64,000 nucleotides of DNA from Agelas oroides (GCA_949130485.1 OX422184.1:24670917-24734916), one strand, 5' to 3'. Shown: positions 9,503 to 24,500, counted from the stretch's first letter. Program-made: numbers and translations. The notes: generated by a model from the letters alone, not told the origin.

Positions 9503-12500
9503 CTGTTGAATTAAAAGGAGAATAAATACATGATGTACATATGTATAGTTATTGTACCGTAATCTCGAAAATAGGCCCACCCTCGAAAATAAGCCCACCC
9601 TCCTCTTTGAGAAGCTCCTTAATTTCATCGCCCATGGGCGTATTTTCGAGAGATTACAGTATGTGTTACTTTTCAGTGCTGACAGGTCTATAATTGCTGC
9701 ATTGTGTCTGAGTCCATCAAACAGAACAATTGAGCCAAACAATGCTAATTCTCCCTCTCCTCACACCCCCCCAAACATACACACAACGTACACATACACA
9801 GTAGGTAAAAAACCAATTCATGGCACAAGTATGAAGTTGAAAAAGGATGTCTTTTTAAATAGGCGTCGCACCCGGGGGGTCAGGGGGGCCAATGGCCCCC
9901 CCACTTTTTTAGCCCTCAAAGTAGGCGTGGTCATGTATTTAACTAGCTAGCTAGACATTGTCGATCGATCGATTATTGTACTGTCTTGCAATTTTTGAAG
10001 AGAGAACGAAGGATACTTGTTTTGCGCTTGCTGAACTTGCGTTTTCGCGCGTATGGCTGATTTTACATAGTACTTATGAGAAAAGATACCAGACCCTCTC
10101 CTGCTTTTCAGTACTGTAAGTGAAGAAAAGCTGGGCGGGGGGCTGGGAACGAGGCTGGGACAGGTACATTGCTAGATACACCTCCAAAACTCTGAAACCA
10201 AAGAAGGCTGTACAGTACCAGTTAGGATTTCCTTCATGCCGGCTTTGCCCAGTTGCAGACAGGCTGAAGAGACAGTAGTTACGATACATGCAAATACTGT
10301 GAGTGCTATGCAAAAACAATGATGGTATAATAGTTCCTGTATGTAGTTCCTGGTGTAAGGTAGGTGAAAAGCTCATGCCATGCTATTCATGGCAAAAGTA
10401 TGAAGTCAACAACAGATGTCTCGCTAGTAATTTGCATGGGATAAAGTCCCTTTGTACACTCTGGAGTGCTCAACAACAACACACCTTGACATATAGGTTC
10501 AGTACCAGACCACACTCCATCAGCTTGACATGTGCGTGTAATGTCTTCCAGCAAGTCATAGCCTGTATCACAACTGTAGGTAGCAGTCTGTCCGAATGTT
10601 GTTCCATTGGGATGACTAACTTGGCCATTGGTAGTGGCATTCAGAGTTCCACAGTCTACAGCTGTTGAATGAAAGGAGAATTAATTAAGGTACATGACTC
10701 AAAGTTTGCAAAGGTGAGGAGCTAATAAATAATTAGTTGTGGGCTTAGTCGTCACAATTTCCTGGAATTGCATTTCTTACATGAAATTCAACCTTAGATT
10801 GCACATTACATGGAAGCAGGATAGGAATAGGTACACCTTCATTCCCAGGCTCCTGCCCAGCATTCTGTTGCTTGAAGTACAGAAAAGCAGGGACAGCCTG
10901 GTATCTTTTCTCACGTGAGCAAGACGTAATCAGAAAATGGCAAAAATTTTCAGAAAAAACAGGAAGTGTTTCACTTATAATATTCAACCAACTTTATGCT
11001 CAATTAATGCTTGGTGTTGTATGACAGTCGCCCCCTGCTAGCTAGATGCGTGTGGTAAGTTACCTGTTATCTTCGTTCTTCTTGCTATTCTGAGTCCCAT
11101 TGCGCCCACGCACAATTAAACCCTTTCTACCACCCTTTCTAACTTGACGTCACTCACGTGAGAAAAGATACCAGACCCTCTCCCGCTTTTCTGTACTGTA
11201 AGTGAAGAAAAGCTGGGCGGGGGGCTGGGAACGAGGCTGGGACAGGTTCTTTTTCCTCCATAAAACCACAGTTCCACCAAACTAATCATACAGAGTTAGC
11301 TGTTTAGGATTTCCTTGATGTTGGCTTTGCCCAGTTGCAGACAGGCTGAAGAGACAGTAGTTACGATACATGCAAATACTGTGAGTGCTATGCAAAAACA
11401 ATTATAGTATAATAGTTCCTGTATGTAGTTCCTGGTGTAAGGTAGGGGAAAAGCTCATGCCTTGCTATTCATGGCAGAAGTATGAAGTCAACAACAGATG
11501 TCTCGCTATAGTAATTTGCATGGGATGAAGTCCCTTTGTACACTCTGGGGTGCTCAACAACAACACACCTTGACATGTAGGTTCACTCCCAGACCACACT
11601 CCATCAGCTTGACATGTGCGTGTAATGTCTTCCAGCAAGTTATAGCCTGTATCACAACTGTAGGTAGCAGTCTGTCCGAATGTTGTTCCATTGGGATGAC
11701 TAACTTGGCCATTGGCAGTGGCATTCAGAGTACCACAGTCTACAGCTGCTGAATGAAAGGAGAATTAATTAAGGTACATGACTCAAAGTTTGCAAAGGTG
11801 AGGAGCTAATAAATAATTAGTTGTGGGCTTAGTCGTCACAATTTCCTGGAATTGCATTTCTTACATGAAATTCAACCTTAGATTGCACATTACATGGAAT
11901 CAGGATAGGAATAGGTACACCTTCATTCCCAGGCTCCTGCCCAGCATTCTGTTGCTTGCAGTACAGAAAAGCAGGGACAGCCTGGTATCTTTTCTCACGT
12001 GAGCATGACGTAATCAGAAAATGGCAAAAATTTTCAGAAAAAACAGGAAGTGTTTCACTTATAATGTTCAACCAACTATAAGCTCAATTAATGCTTGGTG
12101 TTGTATGACAGTCGCTCCCTGCTAGCTAGATGCAAGTGGTAAGTTACCTGTTAACTTCGATCTTCTTGCTATTCTGAGTCCCATTGCACCCATGCCATCC
12201 TTTCTAACTTGATGTCACTCATGTGAGAAAAGATACCAGACCCTCTCCCGCTTTTCTGTACTGTAAGTGAAGGAAAGCTGGGCGGGGGGCTGGGAACGAG
12301 GCTGGGACAGGTACAGGGCTAGATTTTTCTATACACCTCCAAAACTCTGAAACCAAAGAAGGCTGTACAGTACCAGTTAGGATTTCCTTCATGCCGGCTT
12401 TGCCCAGTTGCAGACAGGCTGAAGAGACAGTAGTTACGATACATGCAAATACTGTGAGTGCTATGCAAAAACAATTATAGTATAATAGTTCCTGTATGTA

Positions 12501-15500
12501 GTTCCTGGTGTAAGGTAGGTGAAAAGCTCATGCCTTGCTATTCATGGCAAAAGTATGAAGTCAACAACAGATGTCTCGCTAGTAATTCGCATGGGATGAA
12601 GTCCCTTTGTACACTCTGGGGTGCTCAACAACAACACACCTTGACATATAGGTTCACTCCCAGACCACACTCCTCCAGCTTGACATGTGCGAGTACTGTT
12701 TCCAACCAGGTTGTAGCCCGTATTACAACTGTAGGTGGCTGTCTGTCTGTTGGTTGTTCCAACGACACCAAGTTGGCCATTGGCTGGGACATTTAGAATT
12801 CTGCATGGTACAACTGTTGAATGAAAGGAGAAGTATCAAGTACAAGGTAGGACAAAACGATGGCTATCTAATACCAGTGCAAAGTTACTAATTAGAAAGG
12901 AGGGAACAAAACTTCCATCACCAACAAGTCACCCTTACCACTCACAGCAGTACCAAAATGGATTTCCCTGTTTATGTGATGTCATATGCCTACTTACTGT
13001 GTCGTGCACTATAAGCTAACAATGTGCATGAGTGCAGTGGGTGAACTAGACTTGGTAGGTCTGTTGTTGGTTTCCATGGAAAGCAACACACCCTCATGTA
13101 AATGATGCAATAAACACGAATGCCTAACCCTAAGTCTGGCCCTAGCCCTAACCCTGGTTTGCCTTAACCCTAAAATCCCTAGCCCTAATCGAGCCTATGA
13201 ATCTAATTAACCCCCCCCCCCCCCCCGACAGAGCTCTAAAATCTGGAGTGTTTCTGTCCATCTCATGAATATTAATGAGTTTGCTTTAACTAGACCTCAG
13301 CATTACCCATGAACAACCCTGGGTTCAGTCAGCTGTCCAATGGGAGGGTTAGAGTATGTTGACTCTCATGAGCTTCATTATTGACATTCTGTTGAAACAC
13401 TGGCAGCTTGGCTTGGGGTTGAAAGGAATGGGTAAATGATGATGAATATTTATGAGTATGCCCTAACCCTTTCATGGACTCAAACCCAAACAGAACAGGG
13501 TTATGAATCTCATTAACCCTCCTTGGATGCTTGTGAATGTTGTTAATGTCCCAATTGAGAACAATGAATCTCATTAAAGGCATGTATAATTCCGGCTGGA
13601 AGTCAGGCAATCTCTCCCCTCATGCATACTAATACTTGAATTTAACTAGCTCTGTGTGGCACCCCTAGGCAACATTCCGTTCATTGGTCCTCAAGAATAT
13701 GATTAGTGGTGTCATGTTTATTCTGTGGTAGTACTGGATTGGGTTAACTTGACAAATGTAATGTGAAATATTCATAGGTTCAGTTATGTGCGGCATCTTA
13801 AGGTGGCGGCGGAAGTCACTCGGCGGAGGTTGACGAAAACATAAACCTGGGTTACAGTCAGGACCAGTGTTACTCTGTAATATATTTTTCGGGGGGAGCA
13901 TGCCCCCAGACCCCCTTACAATCGCACAGTCAACCACATACTATATGCGCAGCAATCTCCACTCTTTCCTTCTTCAATCTCTGGATCCGCCCATGGCAAC
14001 TACTATTGCTGTCTCACTCCTGAAGCTCTCCCCACCTTGGCAGCTATGCAAAAGCTGGTAAATTACCAACAATCTGTTTACATTAGACTTAGCACAGTTT
14101 GCTTGCGTACAAACAACGGATATAATAGCAATACTTGCTCCAAGTGTGAAGGATGAATTGAGCTGAAATCAACTTTGGGGTATGCTTTAAACATTCTGAG
14201 CAGGTTTGACTCACTGATGCAGGTAGGTGCACTCCCAGACCACACTCCATCAGCTTGACATGTGCGTGTAATGTCTTCCAGCAAGTTATAGCCTGTATCA
14301 CAACTGAAGGTAGCAGTCTGTCCGAATGTTGTTCCATTGGGATGACTAACTTGGCCATTGGCAGTGGCATTCAGAGTACCGCAGTCTACAGCTGTTGAAT
14401 GAAAGGAGAATAAATATATGATGTACATACGTATAATATATTATTTGATGTGTGAGAAGGCAGATATTGCCTTCTCACACATCAAATAATAGATTTATTA
14501 TATAGTACTCTGATTTAGCAGCACCTAGAAGATAGACAGTTAAGTCAATCTAAGCTTATCTTCAAAGTTCCGACCAGGTTCCGCCAGGCCACATCAACTG
14601 ATTATTGGATGCCAATGCCGACAGGAAATGGGGGAAATCCCCAATTTTATGGACAGTGAACGGTGAAGACTCCCAAAACTGACGGTGTGCTAAAATTTTC
14701 ACAAGACAAAGAAGTCTATCAGCTTGGATTCCAGGTTTGTCGACCTTGAAAGTAACAGGGTTCTCTGCCACCTTAATCCTTCTACTTCAGGTCTTGTAGC
14801 TAAGTAGCTAACAGTGAACTTTTTTTTCCTAAAGCCTACTAGCAAAGATTTTTCCTACGTATAGCACTGAACTCTAAAGTGTTCGAGCCAAGGTAAACCT
14901 GCAGCACTAACCTTCCGTGAGCATCTTGGGGTGCGGTTACTTTGCTCGAATAATATGGGAAAATAATATTAGTCACGTTGCTCTATGGGAAATACTATTG
15001 GCGCGTTTACTAGGTATATAATAAGTATACCGTAATCTCGAAAATAGGTCCACCCTCGAAAATAAGCCCACTCTCCTTTATTGAATGAAGTTGTTGCAAA
15101 GGGTGCTTTTCTCTCCAAAGTACGCCCACCTATTTATGCCACAGTACATGTGGTTATGTAAGTGAGAAGCACCAAGAAGCAGCACTGTGCAAGAGGAGGG
15201 ACTAACAAATGAAGGCAGACACCATTTGCTGTTATTGCGTATTCAAGTGCATGACAAGAGGCATTGCAGAATCACTGCATGCGTATACTAATAGGGCTAG
15301 ACTAACTGCGTGTGAGGTGGGTGTATACTTTTCAAGCAAAATATTACAACTCTCGAAAATATGCCCACCGCCCTCTTTGAGGAGCTCCTTACATTCATCG
15401 CCCATGGGCATATTTTTGAAAGATTACAGTATGTATTACTTTTCAGTGCTGACAGGGCTACAATTGCTGCATTGTGTCTGAGTTCATCAAACAGAACACT

Positions 15501-18500
15501 TGAGCCAAACGATGCTAATTCTCACTCTCCTCACACACACCCACAAATGTGCACACAACATACACACACACATGGTAGGTACAAAACCAATTCATGGCAC
15601 ATGCAAGTATAAAGTTGATAAAAGATGTCTTTTTAGTAATTTGGGATGAAGTCACTTGGCTAGGGTAATATCATGACCTAGGTTCATTGCACACTTTGGG
15701 ATGCTCAACAACAACACACCTTGACATGTAGGTTCACTCCCAGACCACACTCCATCAGCTTGACATGTGCGAGTACTGTTTCCCACCAGGTTGTAGCCTG
15801 TATCACAACTGTAGGTGGCAGTCTGTCCGAATGTTGTTCCATTGGGATGACTAACTTGGCCATTGGCAGTGGCATTCAGAGTGCCACATTCTACAGCTGT
15901 TGAATGAAAGGAGAATTTACCTGTAGGGCATGTCTTTCATTGCATCCCTTATTTAGTGCATATCCTAGATGTGCCTATTTGCTTGCTACTTACAATGAAA
16001 CATGTGCGCTTATTAAAACCCTTTAACTACTGAATTGTATTATCTAGAGGTCTTGTTTAGACTAGTCACACCTTTTTTCACCTGTATTTCCGCTTCTGCT
16101 GTGAGTTAGCCCTGGAAACTTGAACCACAGCTTTTTCCACGTCTTTTACAAGTTCATGACCTTGACCACACCCACTCATTAGCGAACGTTCAATAGTCAG
16201 GGCCCTCTGACCAGAGAGCGCTCCTCCGGACTGAAAGCTGCCTAAAATGTCAGAAATGGAGCCCCTACAAGGACAAAGGAGCCCTTTTAGGCCCGTTTGT
16301 GCAAGAAAGCAGAGGAATGGCCCACCTGGCATTGACCAGCACTTTTCTACAGCCAGCTGCAACAGCCACCATGTACTGTCACCCTCCGGGTGACACCCAC
16401 CCACCTCCCCTCGTCCCACGCTTTCTGCTAGTGCAGAACCTATCTTCAAAACGGATTGCTCCAACTGATAACATGCGACCGAATTTCGATGATGCTTATA
16501 TATTCGTAGTTAACGTGGCGGGGGAAGTCACTCGGCGGAGGTTACGAAAACATAAACCTGGGTTACAGTCAGGACCAGTGTTGCTCCTAGTTTCAGGGTT
16601 AGGGTTTGGTTTAGGGCAATCTTGCGTTGCCTAATTTTAAAAATGGGTTTTAGTAGCTTATTAATATATGGGCCATTTGATAGGAAATGGGTCTTTGGGG
16701 TGAAATCTGGAAATTTGCATGTTTATGCACCAAATTATACTTTAGTATTTAACACTTTCCTGGCAAAGAATGCTTGTTGAAATAACTTATCATTGCCATG
16801 TTATATTCTTAAAACCAACTCGTGTACAAAAGACAACTTGGAGAAATAACAGTTTAAAGTTTGACAAATGTTTGATGCTGAATGTGGACATGTGTGCGTA
16901 TGATGTTCTGGTTCTCCTAGCTCAGCCATTTGCAATTGAATTGAGTACATTTAATCCTCAGGAAATTGACTGTAACAACTGTTTGAGCAAACATATTCAC
17001 TTTCAAGCTCTTTTTGCGCTAGTTTCCTTGCATTGTCAAAATTAGGCGTAAGAACATTTGGCTGGTCACCCTCATTTAAAACACCTCTAGCAATCACAGT
17101 GCCAAGATCCAATTAATCTTCACTCCCAATGTCCACATCAGAACCTCTGCCATGACGGTAAGTGTTCCTGGGACCTCCAAAGCAAACCCATAGAATTCCT
17201 CATCCTGTTCAGTGAATGCAGCTAAGTGTGCTTCATCTCCACATGCTAGAATGCTTATGTCATCACTAGTAGTAGCTATAGCTCATAGCAGCTGTATAAA
17301 ACATGTCAAGTGGTGACACTACTAAATGTTCTACAGTTATAGCTAGGCAACTTACCAGAAATACAGCTGCATTCCGCATGCCATGTGGATATTTCCCACT
17401 TAGTGAGCGCTTTCTGACATGGGAGTATGCATATGTTTAACCTCAGGATTGTGGCAACTCAAAATTGCAATAATCCCAGTTTCGTCAAAAATTTCGTATT
17501 TCACATATTTAGAGCTACTGAATATTCATAAATTTCACCCTAAGGGCCCTTTTCCTATAAAACGGCCCATATTCTTGAGCCAAAATTGCCACTCGATGGA
17601 CGCATCTACATGCTCACTGTAGGTAGCGTCCTAACCACCAATGTAGCTTTTGTTCAGAGCTACTCCCAAAGTCAGGCTAGACTCATGTTTGTCACTACTC
17701 TTGGAATGGACAACTTTGACTGCACCAAAATGAATGCACATTTCAAACAATTCACAGCTTGTCTACGGGAGGGGCTCATTCACGAGTGCAAGCAAGCATT
17801 ACTAGCCCCACCTCTCCCCCTTATGTCGCTAAACAACTCACAGCTCTGTTCCACACACAAACACCGTTCAGCTTTCCTGTCAATGGCAACGTAGTACCAA
17901 CGATATATTGCGCATTCTAGTTAAAGCCCAGCCCAGCACTCGAAGCACCGGGCCACGATCACCTACTAGGCTTGGCATACGATCGCAAGACCTGGGCCTG
18001 CCCAATGAGTACAATCTTGGCCACTGTGGCCTTTCTGCTGTTTCTAGACACAAGCTTGCTTTCACAAGCAGGCACTTCACACTACTCACTCCTTCTTTTT
18101 TTTTTTGTTCTTTTTTTTTTTTTTTTTTTTTTTTATAAGTCGATCTAAGCTTATCTTCAAAGTTCCGACCAGGTTCCGCCAGGCCACATCTTAACTAACT
18201 TAATTATAAACTGATTATTGGATGTCAATGCCGACAGGAAATGGGGAAAATCCCCAATTTTACGGACCGTGAACGGATGAAGACTCCCAAAACTGACTGT
18301 GTGCTAAAAGTTTACAAAGACAAAGAATTCTATCAGCTTGGATTCCAGGTTTGTTGACCTTGAAAACACAGGGTTCCCTGCCACCTTAAAGGGTTAGTCT
18401 ACGGTATTATTCAACCAACTATATGCTAATTAATGCTTGGTGTGGTATGACAGTCACCCCCTGCTAGCTAGATGTGTGTGGTAAGGTACCTATTATCTTC

Positions 18501-21500
18501 GCTCTTCTTGCTGTTCTGAGTCACATTGCGCCCATGCACAATAAAATCCTTTCTACCTACCATCCTTTCTAACTTGATGTCACTCACGTGAGAAAAGATA
18601 CCAGACCCTCTCCCACTTTTCTGTACTGCAAGTGAAGGAAAGCTGGGAGGGGGGCTGGGAACGAGGCTGGGACAGGTACAGGGCTAGATTTCCCTATACA
18701 CCTCCTGAACTCTGAAACCAAAGAAGGCTGTACAGTACCACCTCTCAAGAGGAGATACATAGCAGGCAAATTTGGTATATATTGTATCGTGGGCAGATCA
18801 AAGAAGCTAGCCACATAAAAGTTGACTAGGTAAGATTTTTTTCATGCATTAACCAAACACGGTGTGTTAAGCTGGCCACCATTGAAGGGCAGCTGAACTT
18901 TTAACAGCTTAAGACTTCCTTTTTCCTCCACAAAACCACAGTTCCCACCAAAGTAATCATACAGCAGAGTTAGCTGTTTCGGATTTCCTTGATGTCTGCT
19001 TTACCTGGTTGCAGACAGGCTGAAGAGACAGTAGTTACGATACATGCAAATATTGTGAGTGCTATGCAAAAACAATTATAGCTCCTGTAGTTCCTGGTGT
19101 AAGGTAGGTGAAAAGCTTATGCCTTGCTATTCATGGCCGAAGTATGAAGTCAACAACAGATGTCTCGCTAGTGATTTGCATGGGATGAAGTCCCTTTGTA
19201 CACTCTGGGGTGCTCAACAACAACACAGCTTGACATGTAGGTTCACTCCCAGACCACACTCCTGTAGCTTGACATGTGCGAGTACTGTTTCCGACCAGGT
19301 TGTAGCCTGGATCACAACTGTAGGTGCTGCTACTTAGCTACAAGACCTGAAGTAGAAAGCCTTAGAGTTGAGAGTTTTGTGGTTTCTTCAGAGAGCTTTA
19401 CCCTCGAGGGAGGAGCCAGACATCAGTTTATCAATCATGAATAGCAAGGCACGCCTTCACCTGCTTTATACTCGCGCGTTACGTGCGTACTATCAGCCCG
19501 AAGTATGGTAGCGCGCTCAATTCACATAGCAACGCTTTTATACTTAGTTATATTGAATGTGTGACGTCACGTACGCGCGAAAAAATCGCTTCGGAAGTCG
19601 CTGTGAGGGGTGACGGTGGTGTAGCTGGTGAAGGGAGAGTTGTTGGTGTACCAAAGTTCATTCATGGGGTAAGTGCACCATGCCATTAACGAATATCAAC
19701 TCAGATTGGATGTCCAACGCTTCCTCTGGCTTGTGTATTAACTTATTTACATGGGTCCTTTAAGTTGCATCTTGGGGTGTAATGGCATGGATTCTTAGTC
19801 ACCGGAAAATGAAATAAATTTGTTATTTGGGCAAACCTTGCATGAAGTAAAACATACTGTCATGTACAACGACAATTTTTGCATGCAATGCTTCATATTA
19901 ATCAATGCAGAACTAATCATTGATCATTGACATGTGACATCAATCAGTTTTGTCTACACAGCCACATTGTCGCGTCACTCCCAGGCTCTCCCCGCACACG
20001 AACAAGCGACGGAAAGCTGGGTGGGGCCTGGGAATGAGACTAGCCACCTTGATCTTCAGAAACTTATTGCTAATTGCCAAACATCACAAATTGGCCTTGG
20101 AAACACAAGTTACAATTTGATTTCAAAGACCTGTTTCAACTTCCTTATGTATAACTTAAATTTACCACCTACATTATCATTGATACTTGAAGGCAAAGGC
20201 CATAATGTAAGTTCCTGTAATACTTTAGCACTCCATATATTACAAATTCTAGCACCCTGATCATGATATGCCTCTAAATTGCATACGTCATAGCTTTTAG
20301 CTAGCTATACCTACTTTGTCCCAGGAAACATCTCGGGCTCCACAGATACACCAACAAAACCATCACAGCAAGTCTGAAGTAGCATCACAGGCTTTTTTCT
20401 TTACGTCGCTTTGATGCCCAAAATATGAAGGGTTCAGAAGCAGCCTGGGCTATCTAATTCACCAAATGTTGGGTTTGCTTGCATGCTTTACTTCAATAGA
20501 GTTGAAAACAACTTCAGTACTTAAAATATATATGTGGGATCAAAGGGATACACGTATTAAGCTACCTGTAGCATTTCTAGGTACACCTGCCACAGGATAT
20601 GTCCAACATTTACCCTTTACAGGATGTGTACCCAGGTATACCCCTCGCAGGACATTTCTATGTACTGGCACCTGCCACAGGATATGTCCAACATTTGTAG
20701 GCATGATACCTGATATTACCTGTGATGTGATATAACTCATAGCAGTTTTTAACACCTACTTTGTCCCAGGACATATCTCGGGCTCCACAGATACACCTTC
20801 TATACACTACTGTGCATTTACAGTCCTGCACAAGAGACATCACACTCACCAGTGACAGATAACTCAAAGTCAACACTAGCATTGCCGACTGCATTGCCCA
20901 CGGTGCAGGTGTACTGTCCATTGTCAGTCTCCCCTACACTGCAGATCTGCAGGATGGACTGCACAAACATCACTCCATTACTTGTCACAAGCCTTTCATA
21001 GATGGTGGTACGAGAGCCATTGCTTAGCTCAGTAGCTCCTCTAGTCCAAGTAACATATGGTGTTGGATTACCAAACCCCACACAGTTGAGTACCGTTGTA
21101 CTGCCAGCTTCCACAGTGGAGTTCCTTGGAGATATTACAACTCGAGGTGGAGCCGCAGCTAGGAGATTGATCAAGTTAATATTTGAAGACCCATGCATAG
21201 CTACATGTGTAAATTTACTTTGGATTTAATATATAGGTAAACATTCGTATAACGTAACATCTAAATCAGTATATAATATCTGTTTATTTTGTACTTGTTT
21301 TAGGCCTAATCCGGCTGGATATTTTGCATGTCACTCTAATCATTGATCAATGATGGTCCATGATGTCCATCAGGCCATGATCCTCAAAGACCTATTTCAA
21401 CTTGCTTATGTATAACTTAAATTTACCACCTACATTATTATTGATACTTGAAGGCAAAGGCCATAATGTACAACATGCACCTTACAGTTCCTGTAATACT

Positions 21501-24500
21501 TTAGCACTCCATATATTACAAATTCTAGCACCCTGATCATGATATGCCTCTAAATTGCATACGTCATAACTTTTAGCTAGCTATACCTACTTTGTCCCAG
21601 GACACATCTCGGGTTCCACAGATACACCAACAAAACCACTACGGCAAGTTTGAAGTAGCAGCACACCATGTTTGGGCTCGTTCTAACAAATAAAATAACG
21701 GTACCCTATGGTGCTGTTAATATGTATCCGCTACAGTGCAGCATTGCAATTAGATGCCCGGACACACTTCCTTCAATGAAAACCACACTTCCTTTTGTTG
21801 TGATGAGGAAACGGCCATCACTAGTGCCATTATTAGTTGTAGCTTTGTTGTCCTGTTGTAGCTTATTGCCACATTTCGGGAACTCTATGATCGTGATTGA
21901 TTGATACCCCCAGAAGGGAATGCAGATGCATACATCGAATTTCAGGTCCATTGTCAGAATGAGACTTAGACGGTATGGCCTGCACATGCGCACTTACAGA
22001 ACAGTCTACCTTTGACCTTTGAGACAAGATTCAAATTTACGAAGCAGGGCCGGTGGAGCCGGTCTGGTTGCTCAAGCCATGGCCGGACCAATTTTTGAGG
22101 ATTTTCCAAGATTTTTCGAGCGGCCACATGCTCGTGCAGGCTGGAAATATGTGTGCTTGTCACCTGCAAGCTAAGTGCCGGCGATGCCAGACTAATGTAG
22201 CACAGTTCGGTCCTAGCTGCAGCGTTCGTCTCTTGCGCAGCTGCGCGAATTTCGTGCTGCTGGGATCTGGGAACGAGGGTAGCCACGTCGTTGTGTAGAC
22301 TAATCATGGAATTGTCGAAGCTTTTAGCTCTAAACCTGCCAGACCTTCCAGATGAGCCTAATCATGCACCTCCCATCAACCTTTGTATTTCCGAAGCGTG
22401 AGTTCGATCATAGATATATGGGACGTATATGTTACGTCTCATGTATCCGAGCAAAGTAACCGAGCAAAGTAACCACACCCCAAGGTTTGTTAGTAGGCTT
22501 TAGGAAAACAAAGTTTACTGCTACTTAGCTACAAGACATGAAGTAGAAGGCTTTAGAGATCAGGGTTTTGTGCTGCAAATTTACAGAAAGCTTTAGAGTT
22601 CTGAGTTTTGTGGCTTCTTATAAAAGCTTTACCCTCAAGGGAGGAGCCAGACATCAGTTTATCAATCATGAATAGTGAGGCATGCCTTCACCTGCTTTAT
22701 ACTCGCTACAGTCCAGCATTGCAATTAGATGCCCGGACACACTTCCTTCAATGAAAACCACACTTCCTTTTGTTGTGATGAGGAAACGGCCATCACTAGT
22801 GCCATTATTAGTTGTAGCTTTGTTGTCCTGTTGTAGCTTATTGCCACATTTCGGGAACTCTAATAGTCCCAAGAGGAGACGATTGATTGATCGTGATTGA
22901 TTGATACCCCCAGAAGGGAATGCAGATGAATACATCGAATTTCAGGTCAGTTGTCAGAATGAGACTTAGACGGTATGGCCTGCACATGCGCACTTACAGA
23001 ACAGTCTACCTTTGAATTTACGAAGCAGGGCCGGTGGAGCCGGTCTGGTTGCTCAGGCCATGGCCGGACCAATTTTTGAGGACTTTCCAAGATTTTTCAA
23101 GTGGCCACATGCTTGTGCAGGCTGGAAATATGTGTACTTGTCGCCTGCAAGCTAAGTGCCGGCGATGCCAGACTAATGTAGCATAGTTCAGTCCTAGCTG
23201 CAGCGTTCGTCACTTGCACAACTGCGCGAATTTCTGCTGCTGGGATCTGGGAACGAGGCTAAAGCTACATGCAGCCACGTCGTTGCGTAGACTATTCATG
23301 GCATTGTCGAAGCTTTTAGCTCTAAACCTGCCAGACCTTCCAGATGAGCCTAATCACCTCCCATCAACCTTTGTATTTCCGAAGCGTGAGTTTTATCATA
23401 GATATACGAGACGTATATGTTACGTCTCATATATCCAAGCAAGGTAACCGGACCCCAAGATGCTCATAAGAGGTTAGTGTTGCTGGTTTACCTTGGCTCG
23501 AACACTTTAGAGTTCAGTGCTATATGCAGGTAAAAGGTTTGTTAGTAGGCTTTAGGAAAACAAAGTTTACTGCTACTTAGCTACAAGACCTGAAGTAGAA
23601 ATCTTTAGAGATCAGGGTTTTGTGCTGCAAATTTACATGAAGTAGCGTGTCCAAACGCAAAATTGTGCAGCGGTCACAGCCACAGTTGAAATTTTGATCA
23701 ATAGCCTTACAACACACATCAAATTGAAGCACTTTGGTTCCTCTTTCCAGTTCTGCTGGTAAGAACGTGCATTTCAAAAATTCTTGCCTTTAATTTCGCT
23801 TTAACCGCTTTTTATGTAAAAATGGTACGTAGCATTTAACTTCGGAAAGCCATATCTTGGGTAGAATGAAGGTAACTCAGGCAATATGCATATTTTTCAG
23901 TTGCGCTAAGGTTGCTCTTTAAGCCAGTAATTCCAAATTTTCTGTATTGTAATTTTTTCGTTTGGATTCGCTGATAATTGCAAATTTGCGTAAACTTTTT
24001 TGAGAACGCAACCACAGTCGAAATTTTGATGAATAGCCTCACAACACACATCAAATTGAAGCGTTTTGGTTCCTCTTTCCAATTCTACTGGTAAAAACGT
24101 CCATTTGAAAAATTCTTGCCCGTATTTTTATTTTCAGTCAATGAGTACGACGGCGTTTAACTTCGGAAAGCCATATCTTGAGGTAAAATGGAGTAATCCA
24201 GGCAATATGCACATTTTTCAGTTACTCTAAGGCTGCTCTTTAAGCCGGTAATTCTATCTTTTGTGTATTGTAAAAAAAAATTTTTTGTTTGGACACGCTA
24301 CATGAAGTAGAAAGCTTTAGAGTTCTGAGTTTTGTGGCTTCTTATAAAAGCTTTACCCTCAAGGGAGGAGCCAGACATCAGTTTATCAATCATGAATAGC
24401 GAGGCATGCCTTCACCTGCTTTATACTCGCGTGTTACGCGCGTATTATTAGTCTGAAGCACAGTAGCGTACTCAATACACGTAGCAATGATTTATACATA

